Both the position numbers and the translations under genes were made by a program. From Caprella mutica (lineage: Eukaryota; Arthropoda; Malacostraca; Amphipoda; Caprellidae), in the NCBI GenBank assembly GCA_947561585.1, contig CANNZV010003159.1, positions 1-64,000 on the forward strand: a stretch of 64,000 nucleotides of DNA, read 5' to 3'. Shown here in pieces: positions 22,567-34,029 of the stretch (position 1 is the first letter of the stretch; every line of letters starts with the position of its first letter). The notes under the pieces are model-generated. The model searched no databases, was not told the origin of the DNA, and was given only the letters and a program-made list of their open reading frames with translations.

Positions 22567-24879
22567 ATGACGTCACCACCTTCAGTTGAAGAGACACTGC
22601 CTACGAGTGAGGCAGTTACTTTTTCTACCGTCCCAGAATCACGGAGATATGATTCCTTAAGGTCATACGTAAATACATTAAGACCATTAATTAATGAACG
22701 TAGTATCTATGAGAGATTTTATTTCGGTTCAAATGAATTCTTTTTTGAAAATCAAATTACACCACCACTTGCCGAAGATAATGATTTTCTATTAGGAAAT
22801 AAATATAACTTGGGTCCTTTATATGCAAACATCATTTCAACGGCCACGAGCCAAAAATGGATTGGAAAATTAGAAAGTTACAAAGAAACTACTCCGGACA
22901 CAGCTTCCACGTGCATTATTTGCTACAAAAAAGATGAAGGGGATTTTGTGATACTGCTGGAGTGCACCCACATGTTCTGCACACCTTGCATCAAAAATTG
23001 GTTTGGACCTGACAGCAGCACATCTAAGTAAGTGTTACTTTAAAATACTGGAAATATTGAAGAAAATATTATATTTAATCAGTTAAAGATTTAACATTAA
23101 CCCATAGAGATAGTTATGGTGTTATCTTATAAAATGATATTGTTTTATTCCATCTTTAGGAGGGATCACCATATTACCTACTCGATGGGTATAAGAACAT
23201 AGATCACTAGTTACCTTTCAAATGATAATAAAATAAATTACTTTTGTATCACCATAAACGAGTCTATACGTAACAGTTTCATATAACGCGTAGGGGAGGA
23301 TGGTCATCAATGGGACACTAGGAACAATGAGACATGCTGAATAACTTTTTTATTTGAGGGTAATTTGTAACAAAATCTTAGTGGTAAATTAGGCATACTT
23401 CAGTGCATTCACTCGCATTGCATTTAGCAGTTGGGGTGCAGTCAGCCCTGTGTAAAAGCGAAAACGTGTTTTAGAGGTGGGAAAACTAAATTTTTCGTAC
23501 TTTATTTCAATTGTTATAAATCTGTTAATTTAACATATAATGCTTACGGGACTTTTACATAATATTAAGTAATATGTAAAATATGATCATATGAAAGGAT
23601 TGCCTTTATACTTTTGTAGTTGAGCTGCTATACCCATATGTTTTCAAAATGGCGTCATGGTGATCATTGGGACAGAAAATTTGGTTAACAATTTGTCAGT
23701 GCCTTATTGTCAACCAAACTGTCTAGTTACTCCATATGAATCAGTAAATATCTATTTTTGATACAATAACGTGAATTGTAGTTTCAGGGCTTCTTGTAGA
23801 CACAGAGCTTCCAGCTGAAGCGGGACTTTTGACTATGTTCAAGGGCTTTAGCAATCTGAAGTCATCACAAAGCACTGCATAGAAAAAAAATCACTAATAA
23901 AAGAAAAAGACGCAGCATGACTGCAACGGATACACCAGAGAAAGAAGAGCTTTTGCTGGTGCCACTAAGGATAAGGCCTTCGAAATCACTTCATAAAGTA
24001 TCCGCCGTAGATGGCCTGTGAACTATTGTTCTTGGTCTGGTATAGAACTCTTAATTTAACTGATCCATTCGTCTGAAGAACTTAAATCTCTACCGAAAAC
24101 GTTGGAAATGAAGGTTTATGAACTTGTAGAAATTGATTCAATTTCTAAAACGTATTCTGTTGGCCAAAATCATGAAAAAGATAAATACGAAATATTTATG
24201 TTAGACGAAGATTCTAGTGCAATTAGCTTAATTTTACAAATGTTCCTGACTTGGCATCGGTGAAGCTAGAGGACATTAAACTTATATTATATGAACCAAC
24301 TGAGTGTGGGACAACATAGAGAGATAATTTGAACTTGAAATTTGACCATAATCTCAACAATATACAAGTTTGATAAACTGTCCCATCGTTCACCAGGGTA
24401 TGTCCCATTGTTCAACAGTGCTGTTATACAATGGGACATTTTTTTTTTAATTTACTTTTATCTAGTCAACAGAATATGTGATAGCATTCGAGTTAGTTTC
24501 ATTTTATAAAGGAATATCTATATTATACATGAATATTTTATTTTTCATACTTTGCCCATAGTAAATGAAATATCAATATTTCTGTGTTTTTGTCCCATTG
24601 ATGACCATCCTCCCCTACTCATTCGTAAAAGAACTAGAACTAACTTTTCTCTTTCATTTCAGGTACAGCTGTCCTCTCTGCAGAGCAGAAATAACAGAGT
24701 GCATCACAGTCCTCAGCATAGATGACGTCATGACCAAATTAGGAGCTGATGACGTTCGAACACCAACGCTGATTCGAACGACCAAGAATCAATTGATAAC
24801 AAATACTCAGGCAATTGTACTCTGGAGAGTTAGAATTATTATGAAACCTGATGGTTGCAATATATTTTCATTTTATTAA
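22567..24879 (+). CDS. RING-finger protein, family copy 4, with transposon-enlarged intron and altered C-terminus
   Basis: Exon 1 is 22567-23027 and exon 2 is 24663-24879; 225 residues. The start ATG gives MTSPPSVEETLPTSEA. The N-terminus is of the EAVTFSTVPESR type shared with copies 1 and 6. The RING is intact: C116, C119, C133, H135, C138, C141, C157, C160, preceded by LLGNKYNLGPL and KLESYKETTPDTAS. The intron is 1635 bp, six times that of copy 2, because a pogo-like element sits in it; splice sites are untouched. After VMTKLGAD a one-base loss relative to the others (GATGACGTTCG against GATGCCGGTTCG) shifts the frame. The usual short Asn/Ser tail is replaced by about 40 unrelated residues ending at 24877-24879. 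The RING itself should be unaffected. Confidence 0.82.
23293..24615 (+). mobile_element. Pogo/Tigger-like DNA transposon relic in the intron of RING copy 4
   Basis: Perfect terminal inverted repeats begin GGGGAGGATGGTCATCAATG and are flanked by TA (23291-23292, 24616-24617). Copy 6 has the empty site (CGCGTACTCATTCG), so TA was duplicated on insertion. A decayed frame near 23900-23960 reads KRRSMTATDTPEKEELL, like the T-D-T-P-E-K motif near the end of pogo/Tigger transposases. The rest is full of stops. Length about 1.32 kb. Confidence 0.75.
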
Positions 24880-25478
24880 AAGTGTCACAATATTGCAAGT
24901 GTTCTGTTTTAACCTTACTATCACCAGCTATTTCAATCTCATATTCAGCAGAAAAGGAGTTCATATTTACCCCCTCTTGATTTCCTATACCATTCTAGAT
25001 ATTTTGATTTATTCCTCTATTAGATATTGTAACAGTATTATTGGATAATTCTACTCAAGTCATTTTCACCTTGATTGAATCCTAAATGTTGAGCCACCCG
25101 ATTATCATTCTACATATTTTTACCATTTTAATTAGTGTTTCTTTTAATATATTGTTTTACATAGCACCCTTCACAATTTGTTAAAGGACGGAACCTACTT
25201 AAACTTCAATTCTTATCTAACTTTATGGAGAATTGAAAATGACTAAGAGAAGCACAGGGTTTAAGGGGCATCCTAAAAATATAAACAAAAGATGGTATAG
25301 ACCGAAGTACTAGTTGGAAACAATTGTTATCCTCTAGAAAATAACAACAAGAAAAAATAAAATGTTATAAATATGCAGTAAATAGAAATATATAACTATT
25401 GGCTAAAATCATTTGAATATACAGTTCACAAAGATCAGGATATACAAAGAGTTGAAGCTAAGCATATTGTGTAAAAAA
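24880..25478. other. 3' flank of RING copy 4
   Basis: No gene. It matches the reverse of the 3' flanks of copies 5, 6 and 7 (TTAGATATTGTAACAG, GATAATTCTACTCAAGTCAT, GTTGAGCCACC). It preserves the uninterrupted form of the site hit by the element at 33754. Confidence 0.5.
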
Positions 25479-25479
25479 A

Positions 25480-25650
25480 GGTAACCGGTAAATTGCTCGA
25501 AAGACAATTGCTCGGAAACAATTGCTGGAAAAACAATTGCTCGAATGAACAAAGGCTCGAAAGACAATTGCTCGAAAGACAATTGCTCGAAAAACAATTG
25601 CTCGAAAACAATTGACCGAAAGAACAATAATTGCTCGAATGATCAATCGT
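25480..25650. repeat. 15-bp minisatellite CAATTGCTCGAAAGA
   Basis: About ten units of AATTGCTCGAAAGAC with 14-16-bp spacing, preceded by GGTAACCGG at 25480. That is like the GGTGTCCGG terminus of the MULE-like elements. No inverted partner is seen, so it may be a lone end. Confidence 0.8.
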
Positions 25651-25792
25651 TCAATTTAAAATAAGAAAACTTTTTTTAAAATAAGAATTCAAAACAAGAG
25701 AAAAACTAAGTATTCAAGTAGTATTTAGGGACTAGTTAGTATTTAATTACAATATCTGTAATCGAACTAGTTTATGACAAATGTATATATAT

Positions 25793-25864
25793 GGGGGTGT
25801 AACTCAGTGGTAGAGTGTTCGCTTTGCATGCGAAAAGCCCCGGGTTCGATCCCCGGCACCTCCA
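25793..25864 (+). tRNA. tRNA-Ala (anticodon TGC)
   Basis: 72-base cloverleaf. The acceptor arms GGGGGTG/CACCTCC pair with one G:U, discriminator A at 25864. The D arm is AACTCAGTGGTAGAGT. The anticodon stem TTCGC/GCGAA closes loop TTTGCAT with anticodon TGC at 25825-25827. The T arm CCCCGGGTTCGATCCCCGG contains the B-box GGTTCGATCC. A T-run (about 25872-25878) can terminate RNA polymerase III. The CCA end is not encoded. Confidence 0.93.
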
Positions 25865-25870
25865 GATATC

Positions 25871-25878
25871 GTTTTTTT
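25871..25878 (+). terminator. RNA polymerase III T-run after tRNA-Ala
   Basis: A run of seven or more T residues seven bases beyond the tRNA 3' end, in the normal place for Pol III termination. Confidence 0.6.
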
Positions 25879-25920
25879 AGGTATGTTAGAAAATGAGATC
25901 AAATTCTCCAAAAACATATC

Positions 25921-25971
25921 TGGAGGAGCCGGGAATCGAACCCGGGGCTTATCGCATGCAAAGCGAACAGC
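25921..25971 (-). pseudogene. Truncated inverted copy of the tRNA-Ala gene
   Basis: The reverse strand reads from CTGTTCGCTTTGCATGCGAT through AAGCCCCGGGTTCGATTCCC to GGCTCCTCCA. This is the anticodon arm, T arm and 3' acceptor strand of a tRNA-Ala(TGC) almost identical to 25793-25864. The D arm and 5' acceptor are missing. With the intact gene it forms an inverted repeat about 56 bases apart that also includes ATATC beyond the tRNA end, pointing to a local inverted duplication. Confidence 0.8.
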
Positions 25972-26130
25972 TGCTTGGGGAAACTGTTGGGAGTTCGAAT
26001 TTGTTTGTGTCAGTGATGACCAAGATTGATAAATTGTCCAAGAATTTTCTTTGATTTTATTTGCAACTCATTCTCTCGATACTAAAAATTAAAGTAGGAA
26101 AGAAGTTCAAGTTCCATAGTCACATTACTA
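25972..26130. other. Remnant of a RING first-exon cassette
   Basis: GATTTTATTTGCAACTCATT and AAAATTAAAGTAGGAAAGAA, then GTTCAAGTTCCA, match the region just beyond the first exon of copies 6 and 7. No RING gene accompanies it, suggesting a deleted copy between copies 4 and 5. Confidence 0.4.
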
Positions 26131-26154
26131 CAGTGAAACTCCTTAGTTATGAAG

Positions 26155-26282
26155 TAATGGTTACTTCATAACTCAGAGCCACTTCATAACTCAGAGCCAC
26201 TTCATAACTCAGAGTCATTTCATAACTCAGAGCCACTTCATAACTCAGAGCCACTTCATAACTCAGAGCCACTTCATAATTC
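26155..26282. repeat. 18-bp minisatellite CTTCATAACTCAGAGCCA
   Basis: About seven tandem units inside the left end of the TA-flanked element. The unit is an extension of the element's own terminal repeat word (ACTTCATAACT), showing the array grew from the end sequence. Confidence 0.85.
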
Positions 26283-26639
26283 GTGTGCAGTGATAGTTTT
26301 CTGTGATTAAAATCATAGATTATTTTTGTCATTGAGAGATAACTCTGGTATAATTCTTATATGGATGTGCACTAATATTTTATACAAAATTGAGCTAATT
26401 AAACAAATATTAGGTTAATGTTGTGGGAAATAAATATAGCAACTCATTATTGAACAAAAATTAATATATATCATGGTAGTAGTCAATTATGCCTAAATTT
26501 AAATCATTAACAAAAATACACATCATTTAAATCTTAAACAATAAAAAAAAACAGTTTATACTCAATATATCCGATTTATTGATAACCTAAACTTTATAGT
26601 AAATCTTTGCCTTCCTGATTTACATTTTCATATATAATA

Positions 26640-26850
26640 CTCCATTATAGGATAATACACAATTATAGGTGGTATCCTATATTTGATTGTCATCCTATAA
26701 TAATTATTGGGTGTCATCCTATTTTGGGCTATTTCCCTATAATTGGATATTTTCCTATAATAGAGTATCATTCTATAATAGAGTATTTTCCTATAATAGA
26801 GTATCATTCTATAATAGAGTATTATCTTATAATACTCTATCTTATTCTAG
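26640..26850. repeat. About 19-bp minisatellite CCTATAATAGAGTATCATT
   Basis: Some ten AT-rich units within the TA-flanked element. The first units are diverged (CCTATATTTGATTGTCAT) and the later ones homogeneous. Open frames across it in two phases are by-products. Confidence 0.8.
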
Positions 26851-27163
26851 TGGAGATGATTGCAATAACCCACTATTGTATTGAAGTTGTAATTTTCATT
26901 AAAAAAACCACTTAATTTTGTAATTGCTTGTCATACTTGCATTTTTCATGTTTACTTCTGCAATATGACTTTCACTTGTGCCAATTCATTTTTTCACTTC
27001 TGAGAACTTGACTTGGAAAAGGTATAGTTATACCTCAAGAACTATCGTTCTCTATGATTTAAACAAAGAAAACTACTTCATAACTCAGGTGCATTTCATA
27101 ATTCATGTCCTTCATTACTCGGGTGCTTCATAAAAAAAACTTCATAACTCAGGAGTTTTACTG

Positions 27164-27956
27164 TAGTAATGATATTCTACCTTTTAGTGCAGTTATTTCC
27201 TTATGGTTACAAATTGTTTGCAACTGGTAGTTCGTTCTATACTACCATCTGTTAGTGTTTTTTTTAGGATACCCCTGTTCTTTTCCAGACCATATCCCAC
27301 TTTTCAATTCTTCTCAAAGTTAGTTAAGGTTTGTTAGTTTAGGTTTAGGGAGGACCCGACTCTAAAGAAATTGTAAAGGGTGCTAATATATGTTAAAATA
27401 AATATAAAACAAATCAAAATTATAAAAAAGTTATGGTAATCAGGTAATTCAATCGAATTAAAATAATTGACAAATATATTTTTCCCTCAACTCTACCAGT
27501 AAGATTCAGAAAGATGTGATAGTTGTGAGATTCATGTATTTTCTATGTAATTATTTGAGGTTCATACGCTGATATGCCTAATTATACAGGGGTTTTTAAT
27601 CCACTTCATTGGATATGTACTGAGGGGATATTTTCCGTAAAATAACTTGAGTAGAATTATATAGTATGTATTGCTACAATGTCCAACAGAGAAATAAATT
27701 AATTCAAGGAAAGTAAAGTAATTCAATAGATTAGCAGAACCCTTTTCCTGGTAAATATGAGAGTGAAATATCTGGTACTAGGATAGTATAAATAAAGAAT
27801 GGTTGCGTATTATGGCACGTTTAATAAACTGAAAATATATTGCAATATGGCTTACTTCTTAATATATCGAGTAAGCCATGATTGCAACCATCAAGCTCGA
27901 TAACAATTTTACCCATCCAGAGTAGAGTTATCCGAGTTCTTGTTCTCAGTAATTTA
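27164..27956. other. 3' flank of RING copy 5
   Basis: Cassette sequence: AGTTCGTTCTATACTACCAT, the TTTAGGATACCC start of the 3' block, GGTAATCAGG and AACAGAGAAATAAA. The first phrase is the uninterrupted form of the site where the palindrome at 41166 inserted. No gene. Confidence 0.45.
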
Positions 27957-28847
27957 TTAGTCGATCGAAACATCGGTGGTGTTCGAACCGGCATCAGCTC
28001 CTAATTTGGTCATGACGTCATCTATGCTGTCGACTGTGACATACTCTGTTATTTCTGCTCTGCAGTTAGGACAGCTGTACCTGAAATGAAATAGAAAAGT
28101 TAGTTCTAGTTCTTTGACGAATGAGTAAGTGTTAGATGAATATGTTACGTAGAGATTCGTTTATGGTGATAGAAAAGTTTTCTATTAACATTTGAAAAAA
28201 TATTCAGTGGTCTATGTCCTCAACTCATTGAGTAATTTATAGTGTTCCCACTGAAAATGAGCTAACAAAGTATAGTTTTCAAAGATTCACCATTACTTTC
28301 ACTTTGAGTTAATGTAAAATCTTTAACTGATCGAATGTAATATTTTCTTTAATATATACAATATTTAAAGTAACACTTACTTAGATGTGCTGCTGTTAGG
28401 TCCAAACCAATATTTGATGCAAGGTGTGCAGAACATGTGGATGCACTCCAGCAGTATCACGAAATCCCCTTCATCTTTTTTGTAGCAAATACTGCACGTG
28501 GAAGCTGTGTCCTGGGTAGTTTCTTTGTAACTTTCTAATTTCTGAATCCATTTTTGCCTCGTGGCTGATGAAATGACGTTTGCATAAATTGGTTCCAAGT
28601 TATGTTTATTTCCTAATAGAAAATAACTATCTTCTACAAGCGGTAGTGTAATTTGATTTTCAAAAGGACTATTGATTGAATTTAATATATGTCTATTTTC
28701 GTTAATTTCTCTATTTAATTCGATATAATCATGTATGACGTCCCTCATTAAAGGCGTAAAGGAATAATTTTCTGGGAAGATTGAAATCATAGAGAGAATA
28801 GATGCCTCGCTTGGCAGTGTCTCTTCGTGTAAAGCTGGTGATGTCAT
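27957..28847 (-). CDS. RING-finger protein, family copy 5 (putative E3 ubiquitin ligase)
   Basis: Exon 1 runs 28847 to 28381 and exon 2 runs 28080 to 27957, with a 300-bp phase-2 intron; 196 residues. The start ATG gives MTSPALHEETLPSEA. The N-terminal type EASILSMISIFPENYSF groups it with copies 3 and 7. C3HC4 ligands are complete: C118, C121, C135, H137, C140, C143, C159, C162. The conserved Cys of ITECV just after the RING is Tyr here (ITEYV). This Cys is not one of the eight zinc ligands. The pre-RING block LLGNKHNLEPI and QKLESYKETTQDTAS is present. The tail ends VSID. The inferred first exon lies at about 32068, leaving a 3.2-kb intron 1 that holds a hairpin element and a satellite. Confidence 0.85.
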
Positions 28848-29946
28848 CGTTAAAATATCAAGTCTCGTATTTTATGTTGCCCCGTCTCAATCTGAAAAGT
28901 AGAATATTTTATCAGATATAAGATGAGTTAGTTTGAAATAATGGCCATCAATAACACCAGAAATCAGTCATATACTGAGCAAAAACGAATAACTATAGTC
29001 AAGATCTTTGAGGGGCGGTTGCATCTAATAATTTGTCATATGTAATATTTCAACAGAATATTTATGTTAGAATTGAGAACATTCATTAGATAATGATATG
29101 ATAAATTACGGCTGATGTGAATGAATTATCAGAGAAAATGGGGTTTTAATTAGTTAACATAGATTTGAATGATCGTAAGATTGTTTACATGATTTTAAAA
29201 TAAGACTTTGAATCTCCATAGACGTTAACAAAAAGGCTGAATATCTTCGTAATAATCAGTAGTTAATCAAATTTGAGATATTTCATATAAGAATTTAATT
29301 TTCGCGCTATTCACGAATTTGCGCTATCTTAACCCTAGTAACCTAGCCCTTAACCCTAATGGGTTTCACTATCAGAGCCCGTAAGAGTTTCCTCAGTAAC
29401 CTAGCCGCTGGCGCGTGCGCTCCAGCCCTTACTTAAACTGTTATAAAATCTTAACACATTGTCTTTTCGATATTTTTTCTTTATAGAAAACTTCATTTGA
29501 TATTTACACAACCATTGGTAAACGCCAAAGAATATCTACCCTATTCACGCAAAGCCATTTTCATTACATATCAATTAAATCCTTATAACATTCACAAAAA
29601 TGAATAGAACTTGATGAAAAGTAAAATATTGATTGAGAAAGGGTTCAACAATAAAACAGATATCAGAAAGAAACATGTACCTTCAATAGTTTTTGAAATA
29701 TTCTAACAGAAAGTTGGGTTACGTTAAAAAAAATTAGGACACCCTGTTTATTTGAATAAATCCTTTTAATATGAATATCTTGCCATTTATCTCCTTCTTT
29801 TTTGTCTAATCCTATGTAATTATGCTGAAAAGTAAAATTCATGAAAAGTGAGCTTCCAAATCGGTTTAAAGATAGAATTATTATTATTATTATTTTTCAT
29901 GAGGGCTGGTCTGCCTGCGTCAGCAGCTTATAATTACTTGGGTTAA

Positions 29947-30764
29947 GGGGATGGTCTCCACTTTTTGCTAGTTACCTATAGTTCTAGTCCGATTGAGCTG
30001 ATATTTTGATATAAGGTATAATATGCTCCAAACCTTTTAAGTTGCTGCTGTAAATTTTTCATTTTGCCAACAACTCCCCTCCCTGGAAAGTATATAGACT
30101 TAATAGGAGTTGGTCTTACAGAAAAATTCATAGATGCTAATATGTTTAGCTCGAAATTACCTAAATTGTCAAGTGAGCTTCTTTTGAATTTCGGTCTCAA
30201 ATTTATTTTATTTAATTAAAAAAAAACATTTTTTTTACATTTTCACAATAAAGAATTTTTGAGATCGAAGTTTAAAAAAGAAGCTCATTTGACTAAGCAT
30301 ATTAGCTTCCATAATTTTTTCTGAAGGACCAACCCCTATTGAGTTTATAGACTTTTCGTGGTGGAGATTTGAGTAAAAAAGTTACCGAGATAATGGAGTA
30401 AACAAGAAAGGTTAAAAATTATAAATAAAAACACACAAAAAATGTAAAAAATATAAGCAATAAAAAGGGAGCTTTTTGTCCCTGTCAGAGAACTCAAAAG
30501 TCCCTCAAGGCAACGACGAAGTAATCTACCAAAAATGGGAGGCTATAAGCCCATTTTAGCAAGGGGGGGGGGTTACACTGGCACACCCTATCTTTCATTT
30601 CAATCCCCCCCTCCATTATTCAACCTCCCCCCCACCACACTGACTTATATGTAGTTGTCACATCAAGATGAATTTTTTTTGTACGTTTTCTTTGGAATGT
30701 TTAATAGGGAATTGAAGTAAAAAAAAAATCGGTAAAAATTGCAAAAAAAACACTGAACGATCCC
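29947..30764. mobile_element. Hairpin (foldback) element, TTAA-associated, copy A
   Basis: It begins GGGGATGGTCTCC after TTAA (29943-29946) and ends GAACGATCCC. The left two-thirds fold back: TAGTCCGATTGAGCTGATAT..., GAATTTCGGTCTCAAA pairs with TTTGAGATCGAAGTTTAAA, and TAATAGGAGTTGGTC pairs with GACCAACCCCTATTG. It shares order and words with 39872-40728 (CAACGACGAAG, AAATGGGAGGC). TTAA next to GGG/CCC ends suggests a piggyBac-type non-autonomous element. The right TTAA is not preserved. Confidence 0.55.
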
Positions 30765-31354
30765 TTTCAGTACCCTCCATAGTCTATTGCCTCAATAATC
30801 TACAGATTGCCACGAAATTTCATGATCTTATAGCCGCGTAGCGCATTCTTAAGATAGCGTAAATCGATGAATTGCGTGGAACATTATTATGAAAATAATA
30901 GGTATAATTTAATAGTCATTACAACTTCTTTTAGGACAGAAAAGCAAGCATTAACGTGGAAGATAATTTACTCTCCCTTTTCAAATGTACGTATGGTAAT
31001 AAATATTGAGTTTCATAATGATGATATAAAATCAATTTTAATAGAATGTTTCTTTTTCAATTGAATTTATTTTATATTTACTATAATTTATAATTTGTTC
31101 GATAAAGAAGATTTTTTTAAATTTTATCAAGTATGTAACGAAATCGTTAGATATTTAGAGTCTGTAGACATGTTACAGGTTTTAAATTTAATTATTAATA
31201 CTAATTGGTATTGATGACGTCATAGTAATGTAACAGATGATTAAAATACATGCAATGTAGTATACTATAGATATTCAATAGACTGTGGGAAGAAACAACA
31301 ATACATTTTAATTATTTTCAAAAAGTCAGCCAGTGACGTCACAGTACGGAAACT

Positions 31355-31640
31355 AATAGAATAGTTATTTTTGAGCTGTATCACATATACAAATAATTAA
31401 ATAGCTACTGCAAAGCTGTATCACAGGTACAAGTAACTAAATAGTTACAGTAGAGCTGTATCACAGATACAACTAATTAAATAGTTACTTAAGAACTGTA
31501 TCACAGATACAACAACTAATAAAGTAGTTATTTTTGAGCTGTATCACAGAAACAAATTATTAAATAGTTACTTGAGAACTGTATCACAGATACAACAACT
31601 AATAAAGTGGTTATTTTTGAGTTGCATCACAGATACAGAA
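31355..31640 (+). repeat. 40-bp satellite, about seven units, in intron 1 of RING copy 5
   Basis: Units such as GAGCTGTATCACAGATACAA followed by CTAATTAAATAGTTACT. They are more diverged than the array at 37921-38750, with occasional CAACAACTAATAAAGTAG variants. Confidence 0.85.
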
Positions 31641-32067
31641 TATATTAACAACGTATAAATGTTAGTATATCAAACAAAAACCAAGAAAATATGAAGGTAA
31701 CACTGATTTAATTAAGATAATATTCTATAACATCATCGATTCATATATTTTCAAATTGATATTCAAATGGCCATATCTAAATCTCATAAATTAGCTACCT
31801 TATTTAAGTCATACTTGTACTTAATAGAATAGAGTACAACAAACGTTTCACTCCCACCTTTTCGTTAGGCCTAATATTTAAATTACCACGTGATTCATCA
31901 ATAAAAAGTATGTTCTCGTTTTTCCTATGAAAATTGTAAGTTTGAACTGTATTTCAATTAATATGGAAAGAGTTTTACTCGTTTCACCTACATATATAAA
32001 CAAATAACTATTATCTCAATGACATAAATAACTGTTTATAAACCTAACACAAATTTTAACTATTTAC

Positions 32068-32290
32068 CTTTTCTCGCTGTTCTCCTCACTACCTGCTCGT
32101 CCACCGTGAAATGACCTGTTTGGATGTACGTACAACCTGAAATTTTCACATCGATGTATTGGATTATATTTCAGCTTATGGGGCTTAAAGACTCAGACTG
32201 CATTGATATTCTTCTGTGTTTTTACAAGAAAAACATAGTCCGAATATTTTCTTGGATTTTATTTTCTCTGAGTAATAAAAATCGAAGTAT
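32068..32290 (-). other. Inferred noncoding first exon of RING copy 5
   Basis: First-exon block with donor AAAAG|GTAAAT (intron from 32067). A deletion next to the donor removes GGTTACG relative to the other copies. The paired acceptor is at 28892 (next exon begins 28891). Confidence 0.45.
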
Positions 32291-32699
32291 GAAAGTAAGT
32301 TAGAGTTACAAATTCACATTGTTGTTGTATCATTCTTATTTTTACTTAAATAAAAAAGGACCTAATGCTCATTATTTCTATATTTTGTTGTTGTTGCGCT
32401 ATTATTGTTACTTAAATAGAAATAAGTTTTACTCATTATTTCTTTTCCTACATTGTTATTGGTAGATTGTTATTGTATCATTCTTATTTTTACACAAAAA
32501 AATAACTAACACTCAGTATTATTTTAAATTGTTATCGTAACGTTTTTGTGGTCACTCGAATAAAATAACCAATACTCATTGTTATTGTTATTTACGATAT
32601 ATAAAAACTTACCTTTTACCAATTAATAATAATCACCGTATGAACTTTTAGTATATGTATGTATGTCTTCATCCTACTTCTGATTTTTCAATTTTTTAT

Positions 32700-32845
32700 A
32701 TATATTCCAACCCGGTATATTCCACTCCTGTATATTATAACCCGGTAAATTCCATCCCAGTAAATTCCACCCCGGTATATTGCACCCCGGTGTATTCCAC
32801 CCTAAGTATAAGTTCCATCCCGGTAAATTCCACCAGTGTAAGAAT
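32700..32845. repeat. 15-bp minisatellite CCGGTATATTCCACC
   Basis: About nine units of CCACCCCGGTATATT. The same word forms the ends of the element at 3662-4452. It ends AAATTCCACC, i.e. GGTGGAATTT on the other strand. No inverted partner is found within 2 kb. Confidence 0.85.
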
Positions 32846-32889
32846 GATCATTTGTGTGAAAATAAAAAGTCAAAGATTATATTTTTAGA

Positions 32890-33745
32890 TAGTCATTTGT
32901 TATCATGAAGGACAATATTCAGAGGTAGTTCAAGTCAATTGAAATTTTTCGATAATAGACCACAAAATTCAAATATTCATAATATGGTAGTTTATTTAAA
33001 AGTTTACATGTTGAGCAAGTTAATATTAATTCATTAAAATTGAAACTTCAGTAGATGTTCGCCTCTTACAACAATGGTTGGAAGAGAATTGGAGGGATTC
33101 GGCTTTTCTCTTTTGCTTATAAATTGATGCATAGGATTCATGGACGAATCTTCCTTGGTCAAACTCTGTCCATGTAAAAAAAGCAATAATATCCCCAGTC
33201 TTAAAACCCTGTGCAATAATCCCAGCCTCCGGGTAAAAAAAAATAAACATTTGAAATACTCTAGGTGTAAAAATTAGCCTTCGGTTAATACCATTTTACA
33301 TCACTTTTACTCGAAGTCAAAATACCAAATTCAAAATAAAATAAAAATAAGTTAACAAGAGGTACTATATGACATCATCTTATAATTAATATCACTGTTG
33401 TGTTAGTATATTTCTTTTTTTTGCATATCTATAACATTTTAATTTTTCTTGTTGTTATTTTCTAGAGGAAAACAAGTGTTTCCAACTAGTACTTCGTTCT
33501 ATACCATCTTTTGTTTATATTTTTAGGATGCCCCTTAAACCTCTCTTAGTCATTTGCAATTTTCAATTCTTCATAAAGTTAGATAATAATTGAAGTTGAG
33601 GTAGGTTCTGACTCAGAACCAATTGTAAAGGGTGCTATGTATTACAATAAATTAAAAGAAACACTAATTAAAATGGTATTAAAAAGATGTGAAGAACAGG
33701 TGGCTCAACATATAAGATTCAATCAAGATGAAAATGACTTCAGTA
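32890..33745. other. Spacer and 3' flank of RING copy 6, no gene
   Basis: AT-rich spacer, then from about 33480 the cassette 3' block (ACTAGTACTTCGTTCTATAC, TTTAGGATGCCCCTTAAACC, GTGGCTCAACATA). Short overlapping minus-strand frames at 33026-33250 resemble nothing known. Confidence 0.4.
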
Positions 33746-33759
33746 GAATTATCGGTGCA

Positions 33760-33930
33760 CGGCGAATTGCCACTGGGGGAATTGCCACTGGGTGAACTGC
33801 CGCTGGGTGAACTGCCCATTTGGGGGAATTGCCACTGGGTGAACTGCCGATGTGGGTGAATTGCCACTGGGTTAACTGCCCATGTTGGTGAATTGCCAAT
33901 GTGGGTGAATTGCCACTGGGTGAACAACTC
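33760..33930. repeat. 15-bp minisatellite GAATTGCCACTGGGT (left end array)
   Basis: Tandem 15-17-bp units forming the left terminus of the element at 33754. It is the inverse complement of the array at 35936-36205. Confidence 0.9.
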
Positions 33931-34029
33931 TCACTGACTACGTCACTACGTACACTAGATGAACAAAACACACACTCGCCCCGTGTGTTTAGGTGCGTAC
34001 ACCCTCCCCCTCCTAATATAAGCATGGAC

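Larger units (their letters stand above)
26131..27163. mobile_element. TA-flanked DNA element with internal minisatellites
   Basis: Terminal inverted repeats CAGTGAAACTCCTTAGTTAT (left) and CAGTAAAACTCCTGAGTTAT (right, reversed) are flanked by TA at 26129-26130 and 27164-27165, as in pogo/mariner elements. Inside the left end are about seven units of CTTCATAACTCAGAGCCA (26155-26280), with fewer, decayed units at the right end (27070-27150). There is a separate array of CCTATAATAGAGTATCATT (about 26640-26850). No transposase frame is visible. Confidence 0.65.

Noticed and set aside
29340..29420. Telomere-like phrases (TTAACCCTAGTAACC)
   Set aside because: Only a few irregular copies; no tandem TTAGG or TTAGGG array.
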